In this document: positions 1-7,936 of the stretch, piece by piece
How the letters are laid out: every line of letters starts with the position of its first letter
How positions within the stretch are numbered: the first letter of the stretch is position 1
NCBI GenBank assembly: GCA_963704595.1
Contig: OY969922.1
Span: 1,426,001 to 1,490,000 of the forward strand
Length of the DNA: 64,000 bases
DNA from: Acuticoccus sp963704595
Lineage (GTDB): Bacteria > Pseudomonadota > Alphaproteobacteria > Rhizobiales > Amorphaceae
Direction: 5' to 3'
Made by a program: the position numbers and the translations under genes
The notes under the pieces: model-generated
Database searches by the model: none
What the model saw: the letters and a program-made list of their open reading frames with translations, nothing else
What the model was told of the DNA's origin: nothing

Positions 1-321
1 ATTTTGCGCGCCGAGGAGAAGAAGGACGGAGCGGCCTTCGAGGGCGCGGTCGACGACGCGGCGCTGGTGGAGGCGGAGGAGAAGGCGCTGGCGGCGGCGG
101 TTGCCGAGGCTGCGGCCAGCGTTTCGGCAGCACTCTCGGGCGAGAACTACGAGGCGGCGATGGCGGCGCTTGCTAAGCTGCGCGCGCCGGTGGACGCCTT
201 CTTCGAGGCGGTGCACGTCAACGCGGACGATCCGGCGCTCAGGGCGAACCGCCTTGCGCTACTGGCTGCCCTGCGTGACGTGACGCGACAGGTGGCGGAC
301 TTTTCGCAAATCTCCGGTTAG
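1..321 (+). CDS. glyS: Glycyl-tRNA synthetase beta subunit, C-terminal end (partial)
   Basis: The frame is open from the window edge and stops at TAG 319-321, so only the last ~106 residues are present. The C-terminal pattern (LRAPVDAFFEAV, then VNADDPALRANRLALL, then VADFSQI) is the end of the anticodon-binding region of bacterial GlyS. GlyS pairs with GlyQ to charge tRNA-Gly in the cytoplasm. The upstream part of the gene lies outside the window. It runs into lpd 32 bases downstream on the same strand. The identification rests on this short but well conserved tail. Confidence 0.85.
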   Translation: MLRAEEKKDGAAFEGAVDDAALVEAEEKALAAAVAEAAASVSAALSGENYEAAMAALAKLRAPVDAFFEAVHVNADDPALRANRLALLAALRDVTRQVADFSQISG

Positions 322-353
322 CATCGGCCAAAATTCTTCGACGAGGAGCGACC

Positions 354-1772
354 ATGGCTCAGAACGAGCAGGCATACGACGTCATCATCATCGGCGCTGG
401 GCCGGGCGGGTACGTTGCCGCCATCCGCGCCGCCCAGCTCGGGCTGAAGACCGCGGTGGTGGAGAACAAGCATCTGGGCGGCATCTGCCTCAACTGGGGC
501 TGCATCCCCACCAAGGCGCTGCTCCGCTCGGCCGAAGTGTTCGACCACATGAACCACGCCAAGGAGTACGGCCTCTCCGCCAAGGAGGTTTCGTTCGATC
601 TCTCCGCCGTGGTGAAGCGCTCGCGCGGGGTGTCGGCGCAGCTGAACGGCGGCGTCGGGATGCTCCTGAAGAAGAACAAGGTCGACGTGATCTGGGGTAC
701 GGCGCTGATCGAGGCGCCGGGCAAGATCAAGGTCGACGAGGCCAAGGACATGCCGAAGGGCGCCAAGGGCGGCGGCAGCTACGAGGCGAAGAACATCATC
801 ATCGCGACCGGCGCCCGGCCGCGCGTCCTGCCGGGCCTGGAGCCCGACAAGGAGCGGATCTGGACCTATTTCGAGGCGATGGTGCCGCAGGAGCTCCCCA
901 AGCGGCTCCTGGTCGTCGGCTCCGGCGCCATCGGCATCGAGTTCGCGAGCTTCTTCAACTCGATGGGTTCGAAGGTCACCGTCGTCGAGGTTCTCGACCA
1001 GATCCTGCCGGTGGAAGACGCCGACATCGCCAGGATCGCCCGCAAGCAGCTTGAGAAGAAGGGCCTCGAGATCATCACCGGCGCCAAGGTCGCGGGGATC
1101 GAGAAGGGCAAGACGCTGAAGGCCACCATCGAGGTGAAGGGCAAGTCCGAGGTGCGTGAGTTCGACCGGGTGATCTCTGCGGTCGGCGTCGTCGGCAACA
1201 TCGACGGGCTGGGGCTCGAAAAGCTCGGCGTGAAGACCGAGCGCGGCGTCATCGTCGCCGACGGGATGGGCCGCACCAGCGTCAAGGGCATCTACGCGAT
1301 CGGCGACGTGGCGGGTCCGCCGATGCTGGCGCACAAGGCCGAGCACGAGGGCGTCATCTGCGTCGAGGGGATCGCCGGCAAGCACCCGCACGAGATGGAC
1401 AAGGGCAAGATCCCCGGCTGCACCTACTGCCAGCCGCAGGTCGCCTCCGTCGGCCTCACCGAGGCGAAGGCGAAGGAAGCGGGCCACAAGGTGAAGGTCG
1501 GCAAGTTCCCGTTCATCGGCAACGGCAAGGCGATCGCGCTCGGCGAACCGGACGGTATGGTGAAGACCGTGTTCGACGCCGACACTGGCGAGCTTCTGGG
1601 TGCACACATGGTGGGCGCCGAAGTGACCGAGCTGATCCAGGGTTTCGTTGTGGCGATGAACCTCGAAACCACCGAGGAGGATCTGATGCACGCAGTCTTC
1701 CCGCACCCGACACTGTCGGAAATGATGCACGAATCGGTGCTCGACGCTTACGGGCGTGCGATCCACATCTGA
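354..1772 (+). CDS. lpdA: Dihydrolipoyl dehydrogenase (E3)
   Basis: This is a 472-residue flavoprotein that reoxidises dihydrolipoamide with NAD+ in the pyruvate and 2-oxoglutarate dehydrogenase complexes. An N-terminal FAD-binding GxGPGG motif (about residues 15-20) is followed by the redox-active disulfide in GGICLNWGCIPTK (about residues 42-54). A second Rossmann motif (VVGSGAIGIEFASF, about residue 185) binds NAD. The C-terminal FPHPTLSEMMHE supplies the His/Glu pair of the dimer active site. Length is normal for the family. The ATG is preceded by GAGGAG at 343-348. It follows glyS closely and ends at its own terminator. Confidence 0.97.
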   Translation: MAQNEQAYDVIIIGAGPGGYVAAIRAAQLGLKTAVVENKHLGGICLNWGCIPTKALLRSAEVFDHMNHAKEYGLSAKEVSFDLSAVVKRSRGVSAQLNGGVGMLLKKNKVDVIWGTALIEAPGKIKVDEAKDMPKGAKGGGSYEAKNIIIATGARPRVLPGLEPDKERIWTYFEAMVPQELPKRLLVVGSGAIGIEFASFFNSMGSKVTVVEVLDQILPVEDADIARIARKQLEKKGLEIITGAKVAGIEKGKTLKATIEVKGKSEVREFDRVISAVGVVGNIDGLGLEKLGVKTERGVIVADGMGRTSVKGIYAIGDVAGPPMLAHKAEHEGVICVEGIAGKHPHEMDKGKIPGCTYCQPQVASVGLTEAKAKEAGHKVKVGKFPFIGNGKAIALGEPDGMVKTVFDADTGELLGAHMVGAEVTELIQGFVVAMNLETTEEDLMHAVFPHPTLSEMMHESVLDAYGRAIHI

Positions 1773-1803
1773 CCAGCCCGGCGCGCCTGGGTGAGGATCG
1801 GGA

Positions 1804-1835
1804 GAGGGGGCCTTCGGGCCCCCTTCTTCTTTTTT
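1804..1835 (+). terminator. Rho-independent terminator after lpdA
   Basis: A GGGGGCC / GGCCCCC stem (806-812 with 817-823) closes a TTCG tetraloop and is followed by a T-rich run to 1835. It lies about 30 bases past the lpdA stop. Confidence 0.9.
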
Positions 1836-1934
1836 GCGAATGGGCCGGGAACATGACCGGCTCGGTAATGTTCAGAATCAGTACATTCGCTGCACGCTAT
1901 TCAGCCAGCAATCTGAGAACGAGGATCGCATACG

Positions 1935-4166
1935 ATGCGCCAAACGGCTAAATTGTTCGTGGTTGGCCTGACGACATTCGGATTGATGTCGCCGGCCATC
2001 AGTAAGGTGGCGGACAGTATCCCTGTCTCGTCCAGCACCAGCCTGACGCCGTACAGCCTCGGCTCGTCCGCGGTCGCCGGTGAAGGCGTGGTGCAGATCG
2101 CCCAGATCTCCGAGGAGGAGCGCGAGCGCCGCAGGCAGCAGCGCCAGCAACAGCGCCAGCAGGAGCGTCAGCAACAGCGGCAGAACAACCCGAACCCGCA
2201 GCAGCAGCAGCGGCAGCAGGAGCGCCAGCAGCAGCGGCAGCAGAACAACCCGAATCCGCAGCAGCAGCAGCGCCAGCAGGAGCGCCAGCAGCAGCGGCAG
2301 CAGGAGCGTCAGCAGCAGCGGCAGCAGGAACGCCAGCAGCAGCGTCAGCAGGAGCAGCGTCAGCAGCAGCGCCAGCAGCAGCAGCAGCAGGAACAGCGCC
2401 AGCAGCGGCAGCAGGAGCAGCGTCAGCAGGAACGCCAGCAGCAGCGTCAGCAGGAGCAGCGCCAGCAGAGGCAGCAGGAGCAGCGTCAGCAGGAGCGCCA
2501 GCAGCAGCGTCAGCAGGAGCAGCGCCAGCAGCGGCAGCAGGAGCAGCGTCAGCAGCAGCGCCAGACCGAGCAGCAGCAGAGGCGGCAGGAGCAGCGGGCC
2601 AACGACCCGAACCAGCAGCGCCTCAACGAGCAGCGTCTCGAGGAGCGTCGCCTGCAGCAGCGTCAGGAGCGGCAGCAGGAGCAGCGTCAGCAGCAGCGCC
2701 AGACCGAGCAGCAGCAGCGGCGTCAGGAGCAGCGGGCCAACGACCCGAACCAGCAGCGCCTGAACGAGCAGCGTCTCGAAGAGCGCCGTCTCCAGCAGCG
2801 GCAGGAACGCCAGCAGGAGCAGCGGCAGCAGGAGCGCCAGTCGCTTCGCGAACGCCGTCAGCAGGAGCAGCGCCAGGAGCAGCGGCAGGAAAACCGTCAG
2901 GAGCGCCGCCAGGAGCAGCGTCAGGAGCAGCGGCAGGAAAACCGTCAGGAGCGCCGCCAGGAGCAGCGTCAGGAACAGCGGCAGGAAAACCGCCAGGAGC
3001 GCCGGCAGGAACAGCGGCAGGAAAACCGTCAGGAGCAGCGTGCTCTGGAACGTCGCCGTGAAGTCCGCCAGGAGCGCCGTGCCGACCGGGTCCAGGAGGA
3101 CCGCCGGGCGGAGCGTCGCGCCGAGCGTCTGCGCGAGCGTCGCCAGACCCTGCGCCAGGAAGTGCGCCGCGATCGCCGGCCGAACAACAACGTCGAGCGT
3201 GACCGCAACCGGCGGGACCGCGTGACCGAGTGGGAGCGTCTGCGTCGTCAGGAACTGCGTCAGGATCGGCGCGAATTCCGCCGCGACATGCGCTTCTTCG
3301 ACCGCGCCCAGCGCATCGACCGTCGTGACCGGCAGATCTACTACTTCGACAACCGTTACGTCGTCGTGAACCCGTGGATCGACCGGTTCGGCTGGCGTGC
3401 CAACGCGATCGACCGCTACGAGCTGAACAACGGCTGGAACGAGACCGTCATCGTCCGTCCCAACGGCGTTCGGGTCGTGACCATCTCCGATGGCCGTGGC
3501 ATTCCGATCCGTCGTTACCGCGAGGTGCCGGGTGCGGCTCCGATCACGCTGTTCAACAACCTGCCGACGTGGTGGGGCGAGGACACGGACGTCGTGATCG
3601 ACGTTGCGGCACCGCAGGACCGCTATGTCGTCAACCAGTCGGGCGCAGATCCGGACGTGATCTACCAGGCGATCAACGCCGAGCCGGTGCAGGAGCTCGA
3701 TCGCTCGTTCACCCTCAACCAGGTGCTCGCCAACGAGAACGTTCGCGACTACATGCCGAGCGTTGACGTCGACACGATCACCTTCGCCACGGCTTCGGCG
3801 GAAGTGGCAGACAGCCAGATCGACCAGCTCGAGACGATCGGCATCTCGATCGAAGAGGCGATCGCCACCAATCCGAACGAGGTCTTCCTCATCGAAGGCC
3901 ACACGGACGCCGTCGGTGACGACCTCTACAACCTCGAGCTCAGCGACGAGCGTGCTTCCTCGGTGGCGACCGTTCTGACCGAGTACTTCGAGATCCCGCC
4001 GGAAAACCTGGTCACCCAGGGCTTCGGCGAGGCGTACCTGAAGGAAGACACCCAGGGTGCGAGCCAGGCCAACCGCCGCGTGACGGTTCGCCGGATCACC
4101 CCGCTCCTCTCGACCGACGACGAGATCGCCGGCTACGAGGACGACACGGGCGCCACCGCCCAGTAA
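1935..4166 (+). CDS. OmpA-family protein with long Gln/Arg/Glu repeat region
   Basis: A 743-residue envelope protein. The first ~25 residues look like a signal peptide (basic start, hydrophobic stretch LFVVGLTTFGLM). Residues about 66-375 are an almost pure Q/R/E repeat with variants such as QQRQQE and RQENRQE. Two near-identical segments carry ANDPNQQRLNEQR. A basic linker and a folded Tyr/Trp-containing region (about 460-570) follow. The C-terminal OmpA domain (about 610-730) contains ITFATASAEV, IEGHTDAVGDD, LSDERA and QANRRVTV, the peptidoglycan-binding core. The fold of the OmpA part is certain; the repeat's role is unknown. It stands alone between two terminators. GAGGA lies about 10 bases before the ATG. 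Confidence 0.85.
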   Translation: MRQTAKLFVVGLTTFGLMSPAISKVADSIPVSSSTSLTPYSLGSSAVAGEGVVQIAQISEEERERRRQQRQQQRQQERQQQRQNNPNPQQQQRQQERQQQRQQNNPNPQQQQRQQERQQQRQQERQQQRQQERQQQRQQEQRQQQRQQQQQQEQRQQRQQEQRQQERQQQRQQEQRQQRQQEQRQQERQQQRQQEQRQQRQQEQRQQQRQTEQQQRRQEQRANDPNQQRLNEQRLEERRLQQRQERQQEQRQQQRQTEQQQRRQEQRANDPNQQRLNEQRLEERRLQQRQERQQEQRQQERQSLRERRQQEQRQEQRQENRQERRQEQRQEQRQENRQERRQEQRQEQRQENRQERRQEQRQENRQEQRALERRREVRQERRADRVQEDRRAERRAERLRERRQTLRQEVRRDRRPNNNVERDRNRRDRVTEWERLRRQELRQDRREFRRDMRFFDRAQRIDRRDRQIYYFDNRYVVVNPWIDRFGWRANAIDRYELNNGWNETVIVRPNGVRVVTISDGRGIPIRRYREVPGAAPITLFNNLPTWWGEDTDVVIDVAAPQDRYVVNQSGADPDVIYQAINAEPVQELDRSFTLNQVLANENVRDYMPSVDVDTITFATASAEVADSQIDQLETIGISIEEAIATNPNEVFLIEGHTDAVGDDLYNLELSDERASSVATVLTEYFEIPPENLVTQGFGEAYLKEDTQGASQANRRVTVRRITPLLSTDDEIAGYEDDTGATAQ
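2130..3060 (+). repeat. In-gene Gln/Arg/Glu codon repeat
   Basis: About 930 bases of imperfect short tandem repeats built on CAGCAG, CGCCAGCAG and GAGCAGCGTCAG units encode the Q/R/E region of the OmpA-family protein. A longer unit of about 130 bases (around 2545-2675 and 2680-2800) is duplicated within it. The reading frame is kept throughout. Such arrays are prone to length change and to assembly collapse, so the copy number here should be treated as provisional. Confidence 0.9.
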
Positions 4167-4190
4167 GCGGAGCGCCCGCGCAGAAAACGA

Positions 4191-4221
4191 AAGGCCCGCC
4201 GGTTTCCGGCGGGCCTTTTTT
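4191..4221 (+). terminator. Rho-independent terminator after OmpA-family gene
   Basis: A 12-base stem AAGGCCCGCCGG (4191-4202) pairs with 4206-4217 around a TTT loop and runs into six T residues. It is very strong and sits about 25 bases past the stop. Confidence 0.93.
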
Positions 4222-4287
4222 CTTGTTCTCTCGCGTTGAGCGAGCTGTGCGACGGGGAAGAGGATGAGCCTCCGGCTGAGGGGCCGC

Positions 4288-4833
4288 TCAGGCGGGCACG
4301 GCTTCCAGCGGGTAGATTTCCTCGGTGACGTAGGGGCCGCCGCCGGTGGAGGCGCGCGAGGAGAGGAGCGCAAAGTCGTCCGCCTCGAATGGCGGGGCGG
4401 TGAAGCCGCCGCGGACCGTCAGCCAGTCAGCCACCTCGCGGGTGGTGGTGCCGCGCAGGCGCGCGATGGTGACGTGGGGGGTGAAGCGCCGCGCGTCGGC
4501 GGGGAGGCCGAGGCGCTGCATCATCCGCTCCTGCTCGGCCTGTAGCTCGGCAAGGGCGGCCGTTGGTTCCACGGCGGCGTAGACGGAGTGCGGCTTGCGG
4601 CCGCCGAAGGAGGCGAGGCCTGCGAGCCGGATGGTGAGGGGATCGCGCTGGATGCGGGAGAGCGTGTAGGCGACCTCGTCGGCCACGCGCTCGTCCACGT
4701 CGCCGATGAAGCGCAGCGTGATGTGGAAGTTGGCGGGGTCGATCCAGCGGGCGCCGCGCAGGCCGCCGCGCAGGAAGGTGAGCTGTGTTCGGACCGTCTC
4801 GGGGAGGGTGAGGGCGGTGAACAGTCTCGGCAT
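4288..4833 (-). CDS. thpR: RNA 2',3'-cyclic phosphodiesterase (2'-5' RNA ligase family)
   Basis: A 181-residue protein of the two-histidine phosphoesterase superfamily. Both catalytic HxTx motifs are present: HITL (in FHITLRFIGDV, near residue 41) and HVTI (in FTPHVTIARL, near residue 128), at the usual spacing. It hydrolyses RNA 2',3'-cyclic phosphates and can join 2'-5' RNA ends in vitro. The ATG at 4833 has a good GGGAGG site about 7 bases upstream, which fixes this start although the open frame continues further upstream into the DUF1499 gene without a stop. See the entry for that gene. Confidence 0.9.
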   Translation of the reverse strand: MPRLFTALTLPETVRTQLTFLRGGLRGARWIDPANFHITLRFIGDVDERVADEVAYTLSRIQRDPLTIRLAGLASFGGRKPHSVYAAVEPTAALAELQAEQERMMQRLGLPADARRFTPHVTIARLRGTTTREVADWLTVRGGFTAPPFEADDFALLSSRASTGGGPYVTEEIYPLEAVPA

Positions 4834-4847
4834 GGAAGCCTCCCTTT

Positions 4848-5310
4848 TCAGCGGTCCGTGGAGGGAGTGTCCTGAGTTCGCGGTGTCGCTGGCAAGGGGG
4901 GCGCCCGCGAGGGCACGGATGAGCGCCTTGCTCCACGTCTCGAGCCGCTCCCGGTTCTTGCCGAAGTCGCCCTTGCCGTAGCGGGCGGCGGAGTAGAGGA
5001 CGAAACGCGTGCCCGAGCCGTCGGGGATCGCCCTGGCGTAGACGTCGTCCGGAAAGCGGAAGACGGGCGAGCGCTGCACGGCGTGGTGGGTGCGGGCGGC
5101 GGGGTCGGCGTGGAGCACCTTGGTGCGCGGTGCGTCCGCGACGATGCGCTGCCACGCGGCGAAGACGTCGGCGGGCGCGTTCGAGAAGCGCAGCGCCGGG
5201 GCGTCTGCCTTGCTGGCGGTGTCGCCGGGGTCGGCGTAGAGGGCGGTGTTGGGGGTCGTGGGCCGCTTCAGGCCGGAGAGGTCGATCATCGCAGTCCGAT
5301 CGGAGTTCAT
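4848..5310 (-). CDS. DUF1499 family protein, stop codon lost by probable frameshift
   Basis: About 150 residues with DUF1499 features: RPTTPNTAL near the start, then VQRSPVFRFPDDV and LYSAARYGKGDFGKNRERLETW. The function of DUF1499 is not established. As written, this frame runs without a stop into thpR (end 4288). A run of six G at 896-901 of the fifth kilobase (4896-4901) lies in the tail. Removing one G gives a stop at 4848-4850, just before the thpR ribosome site, which is the layout expected of two adjacent genes. The start is uncertain: ATG 5310 or the in-frame ATG at 5289, neither with a strong ribosome site. Confidence 0.65.
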
Positions 5311-5408
5311 GTCCAGTCTGCGATGTGTGGTCCGGCGCCGGGCTGCCAAGGGGGCGGTTGGCTGGGACGGCGCTGGCGCATGGGTCACGTCGCCGAACAT
5401 CCGGGCAC

Positions 5409-5437
5409 GAAAAAGGGCGCGGGGGATTGCCCGCGCC
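5409..5437 (-). terminator. Rho-independent terminator of the Bax inhibitor-1 gene
   Basis: On the minus strand, GCCCGCGCCC (5437-5428) pairs with 5423-5414, one mismatch at the loop end, and runs into five T (5413-5409). It lies just past the 5465 stop. Confidence 0.85.
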
Positions 5438-5464
5438 CTCGGTCGATCTCGTGGTTCGGTTCGC

Positions 5465-6244
5465 TTAGTTGCGGTTGCCGAACAGCGACAGCAGCATGAC
5501 GAACATGTTGATGAAGTTGAGGTACAGCGACAGCGCGCCCATGATCGCCTTGCGGCCGGCCACGGTGCCGTCGTCGCCGACGTAGTACATCTCCTTGATG
5601 CGCTGCGTGTCGTAGGCGGTGAGGCCGGCGAACACGAGGACACCGATCACCGAGATGGCGAACTGCAGGGCGGAGGATGCCACGAACAGGTTCACCAGCG
5701 AGGCGATGATGACGCCGATGAGGCCCATGAACAGGAACTGGCCCCAGCCGGACAGGTCCTTCTTGGTGGTGTAGCCGTAGAGCGACAGCGAACCGAAGGC
5801 GGCGGCGGTGATGAAGAACACGCGCACGATCGACTTGGAGGTGTAGACGAGGAAGATCGAAGACAGCGAGATGCCCATCAGGCCGGCGAAGACCCAGAAG
5901 GCGAGCTGCGCGGACTGGGTCGACATCTTGCCGATGCGGGCGGAGATGAAGAACACCATGCCGAGCGGGGCGAGCATGACGACCCACTTGAGCGCGCTGG
6001 TGTAGAGCATCACGCCGAATTCGGTGAGGTACATGCCGTTCGGCAGCTGAGCTGCGGCGCCGGCGGCGTTGTCGGCAACGGCGAACTGGACCATGGCGAG
6101 CGCGGCAACGCCGGTGATGGCGAGACCGATCGCCATGTAATTGTAGACGCGCAGCATGTAGCTGCGCAGGCCCTGATCGACGCCGGCATCGGCGCGCACA
6201 GCACCGCCCATGGGCCGAGCGTACGGATTACGATCTGTTGCCAT
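5465..6244 (-). CDS. Bax inhibitor-1/YccA family membrane protein
   Basis: A 259-residue inner-membrane protein of the TMBIM/YccA type. After a short hydrophilic N-terminus (MATDRNPYARP...) there are seven hydrophobic segments. The family signatures are visible in YNYMAIGLAITG near the start and GVLVFAGLTAYDTQRIKEMYY near the end. Bacterial members include proton-coupled Ca2+ leak channels (BsYetJ) and the FtsH modulator YccA; which applies here cannot be told. AGGA precedes ATG 6244. It is monocistronic, with its own terminator. Confidence 0.92.
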   Translation of the reverse strand: MATDRNPYARPMGGAVRADAGVDQGLRSYMLRVYNYMAIGLAITGVAALAMVQFAVADNAAGAAAQLPNGMYLTEFGVMLYTSALKWVVMLAPLGMVFFISARIGKMSTQSAQLAFWVFAGLMGISLSSIFLVYTSKSIVRVFFITAAAFGSLSLYGYTTKKDLSGWGQFLFMGLIGVIIASLVNLFVASSALQFAISVIGVLVFAGLTAYDTQRIKEMYYVGDDGTVAGRKAIMGALSLYLNFINMFVMLLSLFGNRN

Positions 6245-6453
6245 TGATATTCCTATGGTTCGAGTGAGCCGGTGAGGTCTTCCCCAGAAGGCCGGCGGCG
6301 GACGCACCTCGTCCATTGAGTTGCAATATGGGGATTTCAAAACGGTCTAGCAAGCACTTGCGTGGGCGCGGTTGTGTCCATGAAAAACTTGTAAGCCCCG
6401 CAGGTGAACCGGGGATTTCGGGCCGTCACGCCTTCCCGCACGCAGGGCCCACC

Positions 6454-6780
6454 TCAGCCGGCGCGGGGCGCCGCGAGGATGATGGCGGCCCCCGCGACGC
6501 AGACCGCGCCGCCGAGAAGATCCCACCCGTCCGGCCGCTGGCCCTCCGCCACCCACAGCCACAGGAGCGAGGCGGCAATGTAGACGCCGCCATAGGCCGC
6601 ATAGGCGCGGCCCGCGTGGTCGGCAGGGCTGAGCGCGAGGAGCCAGGCGAACGCCGCGAGCGAGGCGAGGCCCGGCAGCAGCCAAAGCGGGCTGTATCCG
6701 AGGCGGAGCCACGCCCAGAACGCGAAGCAGCCGGCAATCTCTGCCAGTGCTGCAGCGGCGTAGAGGGCAGCGGCGGGCAC
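6454..6780 (-). CDS. ynfA: YnfA/UPF0060 family small membrane protein
   Basis: A 108-residue protein with four hydrophobic helices. The family signatures are present: EIAGCFAFWAWLRLG, GRAYAAYGGVYIAASLLWLW and DLLGGAVCVAGAAIIL. UPF0060 proteins resemble SMR-type transporters, but their substrate is unproven. It lies 3 bases downstream of the MerR-type regulator on the same strand, so the two are probably cotranscribed. No frameshift; length is typical. Confidence 0.88.
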   Translation of the reverse strand: MPAAALYAAAALAEIAGCFAFWAWLRLGYSPLWLLPGLASLAAFAWLLALSPADHAGRAYAAYGGVYIAASLLWLWVAEGQRPDGWDLLGGAVCVAGAAIILAAPRAG

Positions 6781-6783
6781 CGT

Positions 6784-7188
6784 TCAGTCCGGCGCGATGG
6801 CGTCGATGATCCGGCAGCCCGCGATCGTGCCGCCGCCGGAGCAGGATGCCGCTATGGCGCGAAGCTGGGCGGCCAGCGCCTGAAGCTCGGTGATCTTGGC
6901 CTCGACCTCCCGCAGGTGGACGGCCGTGAGGGCGTCGACCTCGGCACAGGGGCGCTCGGCATCGGACGACAGCGTCAGAAGGTCGCGCACCTGATCCAGC
7001 GAAAAGCCGAGCCTGCGGCAGCGACGGATGAACCGCAGGCGCGACAGCGCCGCCGAATTGTAAGTGCGATAGTTGCCCTCGCTGCGCGACGGCGGCGGCA
7101 GGAGGCCCGCCTTTTCGTAGTAGCGGATGGTGACCACCTTGGTGTCGGTGGCACGCGCGAGATCTCCGATCCGAATGTTGCCGTTCAT
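6784..7188 (-). CDS. MerR-family heavy-metal-type regulator (ZntR/CadR/PbrR-like)
   Basis: A 134-residue regulator. The N-terminal winged helix-turn-helix (IRIGDLARATDTKVVTIRYYEKAGLL, then GNYRTY) is followed by a dimerisation helix. Cysteines sit where ZntR/CadR-type proteins bind metal: one in RPCAEV at the start of the dimer helix and two in SCSGGGTIAGC near the C-terminus. This predicts Zn, Cd or Pb response. I chose ATG 7188 because the DNA-binding domain begins there. It diverges from a cation transporter gene across a palindromic operator and is followed by ynfA. Confidence 0.87.
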   Translation of the reverse strand: MNGNIRIGDLARATDTKVVTIRYYEKAGLLPPPSRSEGNYRTYNSAALSRLRFIRRCRRLGFSLDQVRDLLTLSSDAERPCAEVDALTAVHLREVEAKITELQALAAQLRAIAASCSGGGTIAGCRIIDAIAPD

Positions 7189-7190
7189 GG

Positions 7191-7221
7191 TTGACCCTAT
7201 AGCGGCTATAGACTGCATGTA
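7191..7221 (+). promoter_or_regulatory. MerR-type operator/promoter of the cation transporter
   Basis: TTGACC (7191-7196) is followed by the perfect palindrome CTATAGC-G-GCTATAG (7197-7211). A weak -10 candidate, CATGTA, lies at 7216-7221. The -35 to -10 spacing of 19 bases is the overlong spacing of MerR-activated promoters. The palindrome resembles CadR/PbrR operators (ACCCTATAG type). Confidence 0.75.
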
Positions 7222-7252
7222 GCGCGGATCGACCCCGGATGCGAGACCCGCC

Positions 7253-7936
7253 ATGCCCTGCTGCGCCGACGACACCTCCTCCTCCAGCCTCGCCCCGGAG
7301 GGCCGTTACCGGCGCGTCCTGTGGGTGGTGCTTGGGATCAATGCGGCGATGTTCGTCGTCGAGATCGCGGCGGGCCTCGCGGCCGGATCGGCGGCACTCC
7401 AGGCCGATGCGCTGGACTTCTTCGCCGACGCCGCGAACTACGGGATCAGCCTCTTCGTGCTCGGCCTCGGCCTCACATGGCGGGCGCGGGCGGCGCTGGT
7501 GAAGGGCGCGTCGATGGGGCTGTTCGGCCTGTGGGTGACCGGCAGCGTCGTCTGGCATTCGCTGAACGGGACGGTGCCGGCGTGGGGCGCGATGGGGGCG
7601 GTCGGCGTCGCCGCGCTGATCGCCAACGCGCTTTGCCTCGTCCTCCTCTTTGCCTGGCGGGAGGGGGACTCCAACATGCGCTCGGTGTGGATCTGTTCGC
7701 GCAATGACGTGGTCGCCAACCTTGCGGTGCTGGCGGCGGCGTTCGGGGTGTTCGGCACCGGGACAGGCTGGCCCGACGTTGCGGTCGCGAGCGTGATGGC
7801 GGTGCTGGCGCTGCAGGGCGCGTGGGTGATCATCCGGCAGGCGGGCGGCGAGTTGCGCAGGCCGGAGACGGCGCCGCCCGCCCGGCCTGCCCGCGAAGCG
7901 GTATCACCCGCCCTGCCTACAGGAAGCCGAACATGA
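7253..7936 (+). CDS. Cation transporter (CDF-like), likely metal efflux
   Basis: A 227-residue membrane protein with about six hydrophobic helices. LQADALDFFADAANYGISL resembles the helix-2 metal-site region of cation diffusion facilitators, and the second half carries the matching SNMRSVWICSRNDVVANLAVL segment. The usual cytoplasmic C-terminal domain is missing, as in the short cation-transporter relatives of CDF. An N-terminal CC motif (MPCCADD) could bind metal. Divergent placement from a MerR regulator and the operator between them point to metal-induced efflux. Its 3' end overlaps the convergent CPBP gene by 20 bases. Confidence 0.8.
   Translation: MPCCADDTSSSSLAPEGRYRRVLWVVLGINAAMFVVEIAAGLAAGSAALQADALDFFADAANYGISLFVLGLGLTWRARAALVKGASMGLFGLWVTGSVVWHSLNGTVPAWGAMGAVGVAALIANALCLVLLFAWREGDSNMRSVWICSRNDVVANLAVLAAAFGVFGTGTGWPDVAVASVMAVLALQGAWVIIRQAGGELRRPETAPPARPAREAVSPALPTGSRT

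Noticed and set aside
1878..4373. A long Leu-rich open frame on the minus strand opposite the OmpA-family gene
   Set aside because: It is the complement of the Gln/Arg codon repeat, has no family match, and the plus strand has a signal peptide, an OmpA domain and a terminator.
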